Assembly (NCBI GenBank): GCA_037577475.1
Contig: CM075188.1
Span: forward strand, 18,705,001 to 18,769,000
Direction: 5' to 3'
From: Chaunax sp. Z400
Taxonomy: Eukaryota; Chordata; Actinopteri; Lophiiformes; Chaunacidae
DNA: 64,000 nucleotides
Shown here: positions 1-41,912 of the stretch, in pieces
Numbering within the stretch: position 1 is the stretch's first letter
Layout of the letters: each line of letters starts with the position of its first letter
Made by a program: the position numbers and the translations under genes
Notes under the pieces: model-generated
Database searches by the model: none
What the model saw: only the letters and a program-made list of their open reading frames with translations
What the model was told of the DNA's origin: nothing

Positions 1-1599
1 CTTCAGAGTAACTGTCCAAATCTTTTTCATGTTTTTTGTGCCATTCGATGCCTGTAATTATGCACATATTGACCATATTTATGTAATTCTACTTTCAGCA
101 GCTATTCTCCCTTTTTCTTCATGACAGCAATTATTTCATCAAAAATAATAAATGCCATTTTCCAGTGAATCATCACCTCCGCTTAAGAGCTCATGCATTA
201 TACTGGGGTTATATTGAACCTGTCTTTGTCTGTGAAGACATTTAGAAGGAACAGATGTTACGCAAGCAGGTGTATCAGAAATGATTCACATCTGATGCCA
301 TTATCATAACTTCACATCTATCTTACTTTTAACGAAGGAGTATTCACTGTAAGTTGCAACTTTGTGCCAAATATATAGAAGGAAAATAATGGTTACTTTG
401 GTGTATTTTATTACCTGTGTGTTTTCTATCAATTAATGTATACACATATCATATAATTGCCATATCATGTAGACTGGAAGAGTAAAATGAAGTTGGAAAC
501 ATCAAAATATTTTCATGTCTTTGTTACAACAGTCTTAGTCATTTTTTTGCAGTAAACTTATGTTAAACTATCATAAAGCATTCTAAAATGACAGGATATT
601 TTCTAATAACTGAACTATAAATGCCTCAATAGACTACCTCTGAAGAAATTCATGAGGTAGTGAAAACTCGCACAATGAACATGCCTATTTAAGCAGACAA
701 ATAAATCGGATGATCTTGAAAAACTCACCAGGCCTTAACTTTCTTCAGTGAATTGTGTATATTCGGAATGAACAGACAGCCTCTGTGGACAAAAAAGGGA
801 CGGAGCTGCATCATGAAACACACGTGTGATGGTAATTTAACTTTATTTGACATTTACTTTTATTAGCAGTCAGACACAGGGAAATAAATGGTCCAGGTCA
901 AAAACCAACAAGCCAATGTGTGTTTTGCTGAAAAGGGAGCCCAATAAACCTGAAACCATGCAAGAGGTTCAAGTGCATATTTAATTTTTTCATTTTCAGG
1001 TTGGTCAAGTTGCCCTGAACCAACCCCTTGTACCATTTTTCTGGGGAAGCCCTTCTTTTAGCATATGTTGTGTGATGTTTGGTCAGTCTGTTTATTGATC
1101 AGGCACTCTTAGACCCCACAGTGTTCTGCCAAAGGTTAGAGGTCTCACAAGTTTGGGTGCTGAAAGTGACCACTTACCCTGGGCCCCAAAATACAGTGGT
1201 ACAACACGAGTCTTGTTACTGTGGTGGTACACTAAAAGTGGACCCAACATGTTGGACTGTGACACACGCCGCAGCACAGCCTGGTAGTCTTCACCCTCAC
1301 ACAGAGTAAATAAACGCAACCAGCTATACAAACACTTTGGCTGGGGCTGGGAAACCGATGCTCACTATTAAAGGAGGGTGTCTAAGTATAGAGGGTGCTG
1401 TTAGAGCTGATGTCGCAACATTGTTTTTAGAGGGAGTTATTTCCAGGCCAAGAGAGGATTAAGAAGTTATGTTTGGATAATGAAAATATATCTTGAAGCA
1501 TTTTAAATGCCACTGCCCTGTGAAATTTGTGCTACTTGAAATCAAATGAAAGCGAGAGAATATTTTTATCTCAATACTCCATTTTAAATTCTTATCAAT

Positions 1600-2015
1600 T
1601 AGGTTGTAGACCAGGTATAGGGTTGTGATTGAAAATATTGAATGATGTAGTGAATTAAAAAACAAGGAGGATTGGTCCCCCTTTTTATTGAAATATCTTA
1701 GGCTTTCAACACTGTCAATCTTCAAAATATTTTGAAACTTCTGGAATACATTGGATTTGATAATAACTGATTTGCCAATTATCTCAATAGTAGAACACAA
1801 GTTGTTTTTGCTCATAGGTTTCAGTCAAGCTTTATGAGTGCTAACAAAGGTGTTCCACAGGGTTCTAGTCTATGACCACTTTTTCTGTTGCTATTTTTAT
1901 AGACAAATTAGGTGAATAATATGAATGTATACATTTTTGGCTTGTTTTTATTGTCCTGTGTGCACAGGAGTGATTTACTGTGATGGGCCACCCTGTATAA
2001 ATAAAGATTGAAAAA
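1600..2015 (+). pseudogene. Degraded non-LTR retrotransposon (LINE) reverse-transcriptase fragment
   Basis: Read on the + strand with frame changes, the segment gives a chain of reverse-transcriptase-like pieces: a CRPG-like block near 1610, LSKAFNTV near 1690-1720, then FQSSFMSANKGVPQGSSL near 1820-1870. It is followed by a PLF-LLF-type block interrupted by stops. SKAF-D-TV and GVPQGS are the standard palm-domain landmarks of LINE reverse transcriptases; the aspartate of the first is changed to asparagine. Multiple stops and frame shifts mean it is dead. After about 1940 the sequence jumps to what looks like an element 3' end, finishing with AATAAA and an A-rich tail near 1998-2020, so the part encoding the YADD region is probably deleted. 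The family (Rex or L2-like) is not resolved by eye. Confidence 0.6.
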
Positions 2016-3423
2016 AAGACAAAACAAAGGAATGTAAACTCATCACAGTAATTCAGCAGATTTGTCACATTGTGGTACTTTATTGTATATCAACAAACTG
2101 ATAAATGCTTATAAGCCTTTAAAAGATCAACTTCTAAGCAGTTTTCCACTCAAGCAATCTTACTTCTACTTGCATAATGTTTACATAAATTAAGTTAGAA
2201 ACTTTTAGCATTGTATTGTATTATACTGTGTTTCCACCCCTTACAAAATGCAGATAAAGTAAAAATCAAATGGTGCATTATACTGCTGTGTTTCAACCCA
2301 TATTTGTATTGAGTTGTTTTCCTTCTCCTCTGGTTTATCTGAGGACTGGATTAAGTTGTTTTTGTAAGACAGACCTTGTGAGTAGGCACCCGGATATTAT
2401 GTAACAGTGTAATTCAATGATTAGTCAGTCATGTTGTGGAATAGTACAGGAAGCTATTTCCAACCCTACTGTTCATCACCCATGTAATACATTTTATGAA
2501 AATACTACTTTTTTTTCTCAAGTACAGCTTTGAGGTACTTTAACTTCCTCGTTCTACTCCATTACATTTATTAAAAAGCTACAATTATTACTAATTACTT
2601 TGCAGATTTCACACATAAACAAAATATAATTTTATAATATGAAATACAGTACTGTATTGTTCTCAAGGGAAATTGTTGTACAGCATTAACAGTACTTAGT
2701 GGGAAAGAGTTTTAAAAAAGGAATTAAAATATAAGATCTATCTTTAAACATGAAACTACTCAACAGTATATAACATTTTTAAATGAGCTCAGCCTTCAGC
2801 AGCTACATTATTAAAAGGCTTCTTAGAAATGTATTTATCAAAAATGAACATACTCACTAGTAATTTTAAAATGTTAAATATTATGACAATGACAGGATCC
2901 ATAGAGCTGGGAATAAGTACTTACTTAATTTTATGAAGGTTTTTTCCTTAGAGTAGTTTTTATGTGGTGCTTTTGTTAATTTTATGTACATTTTAACTAA
3001 AAACCTTTCACATCTGGAATAGAATTTAAGAGGAGCCTCCAAAAACTCCATGTGTGTATTACAATTTAGATTTTCCTCACCTGTCATAGTTTGCTGAAGC
3101 CACACTTGGTGATCATTTCCTTTACACTATTTCTGACTCATTTGCCTCCATTGTAAAGGCAGGTACACTTTCCTTTTCCACATTGCCTGGGGTCTGCATC
3201 ATGTTTCTACCCGGACAAAACTACAAAGACAAAAAGCAGTCAGAGAATTCTTTTAAAACGTTAAATAATTAATCCATTTGTGTGCATCTGGATGTGGATC
3301 TCCATGAATTTACATATTGGGCAAAGTACAACAAGAGTAGCAGTTCAAGCAAAAGTACAGCAGTGAAATGTATTATTTTATTTAGAGTTTTTTTCTTTGA
3401 TAAGTCACAGATTATTATTTCCA

Positions 3424-3720
3424 TTATTTATTTATTTATTTAAAGGGACAACACACAGTTCAAACATAAATGTTTCCATTTTATGCACTGTGCCAGATTA
3501 TAGCTTCAAGCTCATTTGCATCTTCAGTCCCTTGGCAGGTCATAAGATGAGGTCAGATGAGGCCTGACAAGAAATGATGGGAAAGAGATGCAACGAAGGT
3601 CCCCAGGTGAATTTACAGGGATTTTCTCAATTATATGGTCTTCAAACCCAAGGGCACCATGATGTCCCGTGTTAAAACTTTTTTGAAATTCCAGATCTGT
3701 GATTGAATCAAAATCTGCAC
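3424..3720. repeat. Possible interspersed repeat fragment
   Basis: After a short TTTA-rich stretch, the segment with the words AAGGGACAACACACAG and CAGTCCCTTGGCAGGTCA looks to me like a piece of a dispersed fish LINE-type repeat. This rests on recollection only. No coding frame is visible. Confidence 0.25.
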
Positions 3721-5499
3721 CAAAAATGAATCACTTACATTTTTGGCTCATGGTGCAACTTTACACTATATTTCAATCTGTCTAATGTGTCCTAGTTTTT
3801 GAGACATTCTGCTTACTAGCAGACAAACAGGTAAGAAAATGTATCCTTTTTGGCAGAGTTGAGTAAAAAAACATGACCTGAACTGACGTCTGTCAAACCT
3901 CAGACATTACTATGGCCCATTTCTTTTTCTTTGTGCTGATCTTGGGACAAACTGTCTTGCAGTCGAGCACCAGCGTTTGACGACCTTTATTGAAGCAATA
4001 ACCTCTTGTCATAAGTTGATTGTGAATGAGTCACCATAGGGGGATAAAGTCTTTAGTACAGTGTGGGTGAAATCAGGTACAGGTGTTTGTTTTTGAAAAC
4101 ATTTCCTTCTATAAAAAGGTTTCCTCCATTTTCTTGGTGAAGGGTCTCCAAATAATTTAAACCTCATTGTCACACTTTATGTGTTAAAGAGCTTAAGTCA
4201 CATATGAGTCATAATATAAATGAAGGTATGAATTGTGAAATCAGCTGGGCAGTATGGTAAGGGGTCTACCTTTGACAAACCTCCTATTTGATACCTTGCT
4301 TATTTGTCCCAAACCTTCTTAAATTTTATTTCAATATTTCATTTCTGTCCAAAATGCTAATATTTCTGTCTGTGCAGACGGAACAGCTGCTTTACGGTGT
4401 GTATGTATTATAAATTGATTACAAATTATTGATGAAACAACACTTACAGTACATAATGTGATCAGGTAGTCTACTTTTCTCCCAAAACAGGACCGGGGGG
4501 GTCAAATGTCAAATATCAGATTCAACTAAAGGAAGGTGCAATACTGACACAGCTTTAGTCTCTGGAGCAAGTCAAACTCAATCCATGGACATCACCATAA
4601 TCATAGGCTACAAGAGAGGCATTTGGTGCCTGGACATCACCACAGGTGAACACTGACCACTGGCAAAAACATGTTTTGTACAGGAGACTCTGTCAGCATT
4701 ACTGGTTTGACATATTACAAACCAGTGGTGAACCAGTGTTTTGTTTCGATAGTAACTATACTAATTAAAAACAAAATCTTATTTAAAATAAAAGCTCATG
4801 AAAAAACAATAATTACTGGTGACTAATCTCTTTCAGCCCTTTCGATGCAGCTAAAGAATGTAACTAACAAGCTAACTATTGCACAATCACACACAAACCT
4901 GTACATTTACAAAGACCTCATTCATGATTTCCTTCCCCTTTGCACAGCATTATGTCAGGAAAGCTGTGTCTTAATATGATACGGACTCAGAGATTTTCTG
5001 GAGATAAATGATTCATTCAAAAGCGTCTCATGACTCATTTGATATAAATCACAGACGCTTTTGACTATGAATTTATAGAGGGAATGTTTCAGATTTAAAA
5101 CCCAGATAGAAACGGAAAGTTTAAACCGAGATCAGTTAATAAGGTTCTGCTTTCAAAAAACGGATATTTGTTTTGGTCAGGCAAGTTTTGATGAAATAAA
5201 ATGTACTGTTTCATATAATGGGTTTAGTATAACAATAAATACGAATGTATGCATGTTGATTATTCTTGTAATTTGTGAGATGTTCCGAAACTACAATCAA
5301 CAAATCATATGTACCCTACATCACCCAGAAACGTTTACTGCAGGTTAACAGGAAGTGACGACAGCGACAAATAACTTTTAACTGCGTAAAATTAATTTTG
5401 ATAATTAAAAAACAATTAACAGTTATAACAACTTTACAAACAGTTCATAAGATAAACTCTTGTAGTATACACATATTTTTTAAAATATTTTTCAGAAGA

Positions 5500-6247
5500 C
5501 AGAAAGCTAGCTTGACCTCCATACCCAGGATGCACTTCGCTCTTGCCATCTTGTTGAGTGGTTGGGCTAGAAGAGCGGCAGGCAGAAGTTAGCTGCTTCT
5601 TAGCTCACTGCCACTATAGAAAAGTGGTTATCTGTCAACTAGCTGCTAGTAGCAGCTGCCACAAGTGAGCTGTCCACACGGCGAGAAGCAAAACTTTACC
5701 GACTTTGAGACGTTTTCTCTCTCTGCCGCTGGATTATATATTCTTCTGGAAAAGCCAACGGATTTGTTTACATCATGATGTCGTTCATGTTGGTACCGAG
5801 GTAGGAAAACTAGCCAACAAGAGCTAACTCAGCTAGTCGGCGAGGAATACATATAGCTGAGAGAGAAGAGTGGGCTCCAAGACCGGGCCCGCCTCAGACT
5901 AAAGTACCGGTGGCAGCTGCTAAACAAGAACTTTGACAAGGGCCTATTTGCCACTCCTCTGCCGGGACAAAGGGAGGGCCGACCGGGTGTCAGGGAGGCC
6001 GGAGTAGGAGAACAGTAGTCGTCCGTGTACTGTGAACGAACACAGAGGAACGTCTCGGGACTTTCGCAGGGTTTGGCCCCGCTTGTGACACTTTTCTCCG
6101 ACAAGAGAGAGGAAGAGGAACGGTATGGAAATGTCCTGTGACAGTACGCCTCTGTGTCTCATCCCCCAGCTGTGAATTTCTTCGCAAGACATTAGTCCAA
6201 CACTTAATTTAATCTGGGAGCAGTCAGACCTGACGCAGATAGCAAAT
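5500..6247 (+). promoter_or_regulatory. tsc22d2: tsc22d2 long-isoform promoter and 5' UTR
   Basis: CpG content rises in this stretch compared with the flanks, and it lies directly upstream of the first coding exon. The word GCCATCTTG at about 5547 is the reverse complement of a YY1-type core (CAAGATGGC), typical of TATA-less promoters. The exact start site cannot be read, but it is probably around 5550-5700. The leader holds at least two short upstream frames, at 5774-5803 (9 residues) and 6125-6175 (16 residues), both ending before the main ATG. Whether there is a non-coding first exon is not decidable from sequence alone. Confidence 0.5.
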
Positions 6248-35454
<29,207 letters not shown>

Positions 35455-37570
35455 TCCCCTCTCTCCCAGTACACACACTTGAGCATACACCACCCACTGA
35501 CAGGAGTGGAAGATCCTGTTAGTAAAGACAACTGCTACCCTCCCCTTAGCGTCGTAAAAGCCAAAGGCATGGCTCTGCATTCAGTATGCTCCATTTGAGG
35601 AACAAACCAACAACAGTGACATCTTTGTTTGCCACCAAGAGCCATTCTTCAGTGTGTACATGTTGCTGCCACCAGGCCTTCAAATTATTAAGACACTTGC
35701 CACCCCTCGCAAAGTTTATTCTATCCCTGTGGTTGGCTGCAAGAAAGCTGAAAAATAATGAGTGGCAGGAGGTGCACACCATAAAACTGCATGCTGTTCT
35801 TGGGGAGGAGACGGGGTCAGAGGGCAGGGAGAGCTTGATTTGTCGGGACAAGAAGTGATGGAAGAGGGCGGGTTAACCCTGTAAGAGTCCTTACAAAGGT
35901 CCTGTAACATCCAGCAGGGACTGTCCATTTGGTATGACCACCTCACATCACTTTCTGGCCTGACAAGAGGCCAGAACCCCAAGGGGAGGGGGTGGGGTAG
36001 AGGATTCATCCTCCCTGTGTGGACGAGGACTCAAGCGGTCACCTTGACTCGAGTGGAGCGAGTCGAGAGCCTCAACTTGATTTATATGCTGCAACAAACG
36101 CTTGTGTTGTTTTCTCAGAGCCACATTACTTCGACATGAATCATATACTTTTTCATTAGTTCAGTTTTAGTATTTGCATTTATTTATTTCAGGGCTGCTA
36201 TTTTCAAAATGTAAATGAACAATGTCATGGAGATACTTATTAAAAACAAAGAAACTCTCTCTTTGGTCTTTTGGTATTTTAGAATCTATCAGGTATTAAA
36301 TTTGGTATGCTCTCGCAACAGTTAGATCTCAGTAAGTAGGCAATAAGTTCCATAATAGACATTTTTCTTCTCATGAAATAGTGCTAACACTAAAGCCGAG
36401 CTTACATTAGGTGAAATCCAGGTTGAATGTATATTTTGTAAAGTGTAAAGTATTAAGACCAAGGACAGTTTGTATAGGAGAATGCCTGATGTTAAGATGT
36501 GATGGGATGTTTTGATAAAGAAAACAATTAATTTACTCTTTAAAAAAAACAAAAAAAACTTTCTTTGTCAAAACAAACAAAAAGAAATTGATTTGGAGGT
36601 TTGGTTGGGGGATGCAAAGCTGTGAAAATTGTTTTACCTTCTTTATAACCAAAGACGCAAAGCTGTGTAAGTCTATTCTCCCATTTTTAAATGCACACTC
36701 ATTCTTGCTTCTACTCTCTCCTTCCCTATATTTTTTTGTCAGTGTTTTTCATGTTCTGCATGATCTATAGACAAACCACTTTCTTACCTCACGCTTTTAT
36801 CTAGCACTCTGATTTTCCTGTCAACTTGTCTGTCTATGAATGTGAAATGATTAATGAAAGTGAGAAGGTGGATTAAGCAGACAAGAGTAAGAATAAAAAA
36901 TGGAAAGGCATTTGTGTTGGATGGAGGGAACGGCCTTGTGCACAAAATAGTAGTCAGAAAAGGAGCCATCTTTTTTTTCCATGTAAAAATGCTGTTAAAT
37001 TTCATATGCACATTAAGGGTTTTCTTACATTGCAGATTTTAATGTATTTAATGAATGCAGCATTTAGATTTTGATTGTAGTCTATCAACACTTTGTTTAC
37101 AAAGAAAATAACTAAATATTATCGGCAAAAACAATGGAAACTATTCAACATTTCACACTTTAAAGCTGGAACTCTGTCTATATTAGCATATTATGGGATG
37201 TCCTGTCTGTGTCATGTCTTTTGTGCCTCCTGTGCCGTCGCCTGCTGTCATCAGGCGATCTGGTTTCTTTCTCTGTGGCTTACAACCAAACCAAAATGCT
37301 TGGTAATTGTACAATCAGTCATCTTTCTACTGGATGGACTCCTTGATTTCATTGAATTTTGTTTCATTGAAAATGGGCTTATTTCTTCTCTAGTTAGTGT
37401 TTTTTTTTTCCTGTCTTTCATTTGAAGGAGACGCCGCGTACATGCCAAGTGTACTGTGTGAAAGTAATCCCTGAGCCTTGGAGAAAATATCTTAACAATG
37501 CCCTTGTAATGTGCTGTTCAGACAATTTTAGTTTTCAGTCAAAAATAAATTACTGTTTTATTAAGATAAT
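35455..37570 (+). other. tsc22d2: tsc22d2 3' UTR
   Basis: Sequence after the stop has no further coding exon. AATAAA signals occur at 36892 (followed by a GT-rich stretch), 37544 and 37731; the usual end is not decidable. A stem-loop with an 8-bp stem lies at 36044-36066. Confidence 0.6.
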
Positions 37571-38133
37571 GTCCTCATGTTTTTTTTTAAATGACCATTA
37601 CCACCTTTTCATGACTAGGAAAACCACTCAGCATTTTTATTACATTTAGTAAACAATACAATCACAAACACGGTCAACTAAATGCTGAAATCTTTCCTTT
37701 AGTGGCAACACAGCATGAACTTATTTTCTCAATAAACCGTGACAATATGACGTTGAGCCAGCATGCACAAAGCAGGACCCTGAAACTAGCAGCTAAATGG
37801 AATTCAGCCATTATTATTTTTGTTGTTTACACCTGTACTTTTACTACTCTAACATGTCAAAATGTCCTCTGAAAGATTTCCAACCACTCATTCCCAAAGT
37901 CTGCCTATAGTGGGTGCTTTGCCTACCAAGTAGGGATAAACAAGGTCCCAAATATTGTAGAATGGCAAATGGCTTATCCTTCAAAATAAATTTAGGGTGC
38001 CTGAATCCCAGAGTAAATTCTATTCATCTTGATTAGAGGATGTTTAGATACCCACTGTAAAAATCTATATAACACCTGACAAAAATAAATATGTAAATTT
38101 TGATTGTAATGATGTCTCTTCTTCAGTCTGCTG

Positions 38134-38927
38134 TACAGTGCTGTGAAAAAGTACTGGACTCCCTCCTGATTTCTTCTATTTTTGTGTGTATCTTACACTA
38201 GGCAAAGGCAACCTGGTAAACACAATATGCATATTTTAAATGATTTTTATTATTTAATAAGGCAAGAAGCTTATCCAATATCTAAATCACCAGTTTTAAA
38301 AAGTATTTGGCCCCCTGAACTTAATAGCTAGTAGTGCCACCTTTAGCAGCAACAACTGCAACCAATTACCTCCGACAATGAGATCTGTCTCTGACATCAC
38401 TGTGGTCGAATCTTGGCCCACTCTTCTTTGCAAAACTGCTTTAGTGCAGCCATATTGGAGGGTTTGTGAGCATGAACTGCTCTTTTCAAGTCCCACTACA
38501 GCATCTCAATGGGGTTCAGGTCACTCCAAAACTTAATTTTAATCCTTTTGAGCCTTTCAGAGGTGGACTTTTAAGCTTGTGATCATTGTCGTCCAGCACA
38601 GCCCAGTTGTGCTTGAGCTTTGACTGACAGACTGATAACCTGACACTCTACTGCAGAATTTTCTGGTAGAGAGCAATTATGGCAAATTGTCCTGTCCCTG
38701 AAGCAGCCAAGCATCCCCACAACATTACAGTGCCACCTCCATGCTTGACTGTAGGTATAATGTTCTTTTGTGGACTGCTGTTTTTGGTTTACACCAGCTG
38801 TACCAGGACCCATGTCTTCCAAACACTTCAACTTTTGACTCATCAGACTCATCAGGTCATCAAAGTTATGAGATACACACAAATTAAGAAACCAACAGGT
38901 GGTCACATACTTTTCCACAACACTGTA
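38134..38927 (-). mobile_element. Tc1-like transposon relic with inverted ends
   Basis: The left end reads TACAGTGCTGTGAAAAAGTA (38134-38153). The right end is its near-perfect inverted copy (38908-38927, two mismatches), bounded by TA as expected for Tc1/mariner insertion. Between them the minus strand carries scrambled transposase pieces: a VKHGGGTVMLWGCLAASGTG block near 38690-38750, a DDNDHK remnant near 38580, a DLNPIEML remnant near 38500-38520, and KPSNMAALKQFCKEEWAKI near 38410-38470. It is about 794 bp, shorter than a full Tc1 element (about 1.2-1.6 kb), with internal deletions and stops, so it is not active. Confidence 0.85.
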
Positions 38928-39034
38928 TATATATATACTTTTTACTTTATCAGTAACTAGGTATCCAGATTACTCTTGACACATCATTTCCTTGTCACAA
39001 TCACCAATAAAAAAACTCATCCCTCTTCCCACAG

Positions 39035-39114
39035 TTCCGTAGAACAGCAGGAGACTGATGACTCTCTTCTTTGGAATCAGATTATTAGTTTGGAGGAACA
39101 TGTTGTTTCGGCAC
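39035..39114 (+). other. Isolated exon-like segment, gene unknown
   Basis: The 80-nt segment has a good acceptor (pyrimidine tract ending CCCACAG) and a consensus donor (GTAAGT). One frame is open throughout and reads SVEQQETDDSLLWNQ then IISLEEHVVSA, which looks protein-like. It would be entered after two bases of a codon and left after one. I found no partner exons with certainty and do not recognise the peptide, so it may be an exon of a transcript I cannot assemble, a relic, or chance. Confidence 0.3.
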
Positions 39115-39889
39115 GTAAGTAAAAAAATCCCTTTGTTTGCTTTTTCTCTAGAGGAGAAAAAAAGTGTTTGAAATCCTCATGCTCTTAGTCACTGCATCAC
39201 CTACCTGTCATTTCAGTCATAAATTATCACTTTGTACCTGCTCGGAAAGAGGGTAACTTTCAAAACAACTTCATTATGTAAGTAGTGATCCGCTCGTCAC
39301 CCACCAGCTGACATCACTTCAAAATATGCAACTGAATGACTCTGTTTCATTTGGAAATGGCTCTTTTGTCAAGTCCTTTATCAAACTGTGAATGTTTTAC
39401 TTGTTCCTCAATAAAGGCAGAATACTTGCTCTATAATAACACCTCTATGTCAACAGTGACAATCCTATCACCTTCTTGCAAGCATAGCTGGACTACTTAT
39501 GTAATGATGGCTAAAACAAAATAGGAAGAAAATGAGAAGAAAAAGTCTTATGGAGATTGCATTAACAAAACACCAGATTTTATTGCACACTGGCTTCTAT
39601 GTTTAAAAGTGTCACCATGTGAATCCAATTTCCCTTTTAGAATTACAACGTTACATGTAATCTGATCAACCAAAGCAATTCTGACTCATTTTTTCCCCCC
39701 AGTATCCTTCTTGACTTTTGGACCGTCTTTGATTTTTGTTGATGTAATCTTTGTTCCACCACTTCAACAAATTAGAGAATGAAAAAAGTTGCATAACATG
39801 AACAAAAGAGACGTAAAAATAACACTAGTTAATAGATTTTGAGTCATGCTTGAGGCAAAATTTTGCCACTCAGGACGTTAAGCGGCCGT

Positions 39890-40118
39890 CCAACTTGGAA
39901 GGCCTAGTGTACTTGTGATGCCTCTTCCATCAATGTGTTAGTCCTTGTGTGAATGGTTATCGCCCCTGATACCTGTAAGTATGTGGCACCTTGCATGGTA
40001 GCCCCTGCCACCACCTTAGAAATCTTTGGTAAAGTGGGTGAATGTGGGATTGTGTTGTAAAGCACTTTGAGTGGTCAGTCAGACTAGATAAATGCTATAT
40101 AAATAATGTCCATTTACT
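39890..40118 (+). repeat. Dispersed fish-type repeat fragment
   Basis: The segment ends with AAAGCACTTTGAGTGGTC, then GACTAGATAAATGCTATATA and GTCCATTTAC. This closely resembles the 3' portion of a dispersed repeat I recall from many teleost genomes. Only one copy is seen in this window, and the family name is not assigned. Confidence 0.5.
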
Positions 40119-41125
40119 AGAAGCGTATTCCACACCACTCTTCTATCTTTATGGTGGCTATACTGTACTATTTACATGTACTGTATGTTAAACATTCTGA
40201 ATGCAGGTTTGACTTTCTTTGCTGCATAGGATAAAACCACATCATCAATTATCTGACTCTCCCATGAAGGAGTAACGTAAAACGATAAAATATAAAGCCT
40301 AAAACCAGCACATGGTTGAAAACTAAAAGACTGGATCAAACTCGGTTCGTGGCACCATGACAGCTCTTTCTATTCACCTACTTCTCCCTCATCATTCATG
40401 TGCATGTCACAGCAGGTTAGTGCTTGAGTCATAATGGCTCATCCAGAGATTTGGTAACAACGGGTGTGTTTTCCTCGTCACTGTGAGCTAATGCATTGCA
40501 GTGAATGGAAGGCCATGACTGATTACAACATTTCCTTCAACCTCATTATGATTATGTCCTGATGTGCTCTTACTTCCTCTGACGTATTAAATACATGCAA
40601 TATGAACACATGTACCAGAAGATATTGTATGTATTAAATAAGTAGAACAATTTTTCAAGCACTGTAGTTAAGTACAATTTTGTGGTACTTGTATCTGACT
40701 ATTACTATTTTATCCAATATAGTCCAATTGAAAGGGAAACATTATGCTTTTATTCATCCACATTTATTTGTCAAAAAAAAGATACTGTATAGACAGGATT
40801 TTTCCGAGATTTAAATATCTCAAAATCTACAATCATATCAGTAAAACTAGATTTACTGGCCAAATGGAGACACCCCAAAAAAATCGTAACGCTGTGTACA
40901 TGCTATACCTAAGTAGCAATAATCTAATAATGACAGTATAAAGTTGTTGTTGATGACAGTAACGGTTATAGAGTCGAACCCTATTAACTTGTTGCAGTTA
41001 TCAAGTGATAAAGCTGATTCATGTCAACTTGAGTACATGGAATTTCCAAATAATTCAAGACTTTGGTGTCATCATGTGGGTATGATATGAAAGTGTGGGA
41101 AAGGACAGGAGGGAACATATTACAT

Positions 41126-41165
41126 CTAATCTAATCTAATCTAATCTAATCTAATCTAATCTAAT
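41126..41165. repeat. CTAAT pentanucleotide array
   Basis: Eight perfect copies of CTAAT, followed by TTA-rich interrupted sequence to about 41232. Confidence 0.95.
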
Positions 41166-41363
41166 ATAATATAATGTAATGATGATTATTATTATGGGTG
41201 TTAGTATTATTAGCATTAGTATTAGTATTATATGGTTATACTACTTTTCAAGCTTAAGTAGAAAGTTCTCTCCAGAATTACTGAATACATTACAGAATTA
41301 GTATGTGCAAAAAAAAACTTCAAATGTATAGTGTTTACACTAATATATTTGTAATGTTTGTAA

Positions 41364-41370
41364 TAGATAA

Positions 41371-41463
<93 letters not shown>
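41364..41463. repeat. GATA/GACA tetranucleotide array
   Basis: GATA units flank a short internal GACA block (about 41383-41401), then about 15 GATA units continue to 41463. GATA/GACA mixtures are a common vertebrate microsatellite class. Confidence 0.95.
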
Positions 41464-41640
41464 AAGAGATACAACCTATACCAAATATCAATACACACAA
41501 GAACATAAGAATATAAACAGGAATGAGAGGAGATAGTGTGAAAACATTTACATATAGTTTAAAACACAAGGGGTGTGTGAGACATAAGGCAATAAAAATA
41601 AAAGAGTATGAGTACAATGTGGGTGTAGGGGTTAACTAAC

Positions 41641-41912
41641 GCCTGCAGATGGCAGTAATGCAACATCGGCTGCCGTTAAACCTCAGAGAAGAAGGGCAAC
41701 GCCACCGCCCACTTGCTTATGCGGCCTCTTCTGTTTTGATTCCCAGCTCGGTCAGGAAAGGCAGGGATGTCGGAAGAGTCGAGGTCCTAGTAACTATTTC
41801 AAGCGTCCCTACTACTGGGGTAAAGCCCAGTTTTATTGAATAAGAAAGAAGTAACACCTAGTTATCGGGGAAGCTAGCAGCTTCACAAGGTACTCGATTC
41901 CGCCCGGATGAC
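41641..41912 (+). promoter_or_regulatory. rubcn: rubcn promoter and 5' UTR
   Basis: A CpG-containing stretch directly upstream of the first coding exon. It starts with GCAGATGGCAGTAATGCAAC at about 41646, followed by AAGAAG; this wording resembles a recurrent element I recall near fish promoters. An out-of-frame ATG at 41908 overlaps the main start. The exact transcription start is not readable. Confidence 0.5.

Larger units (their letters stand above)
1..5500. other. Intergenic DNA upstream of tsc22d2
   Basis: This is AT-rich sequence with no supported gene. Short open frames have no recognisable protein features and no splice context. It contains a degraded LINE reverse-transcriptase fragment (about 1600-2015, listed separately) and a possible interspersed-repeat fragment at about 3424-3720. 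The remainder shows nothing I can assign. Confidence 0.6.
37571..41640. other. Intergenic region between tsc22d2 and rubcn
   Basis: It contains a Tc1-like element (38134-38927), an isolated exon-like segment (39035-39114), a fish-type dispersed repeat (about 39890-40118), and CTAAT and GATA arrays (41126-41165 and 41364-41463). Apart from these I see no supported gene. Confidence 0.6.

Noticed and set aside
41228..41617. 129-codon minus-strand frame with YLSI repeats
   Set aside because: It is the translation of the GATA/GACA array and flanking AT-rich DNA, with no gene features.
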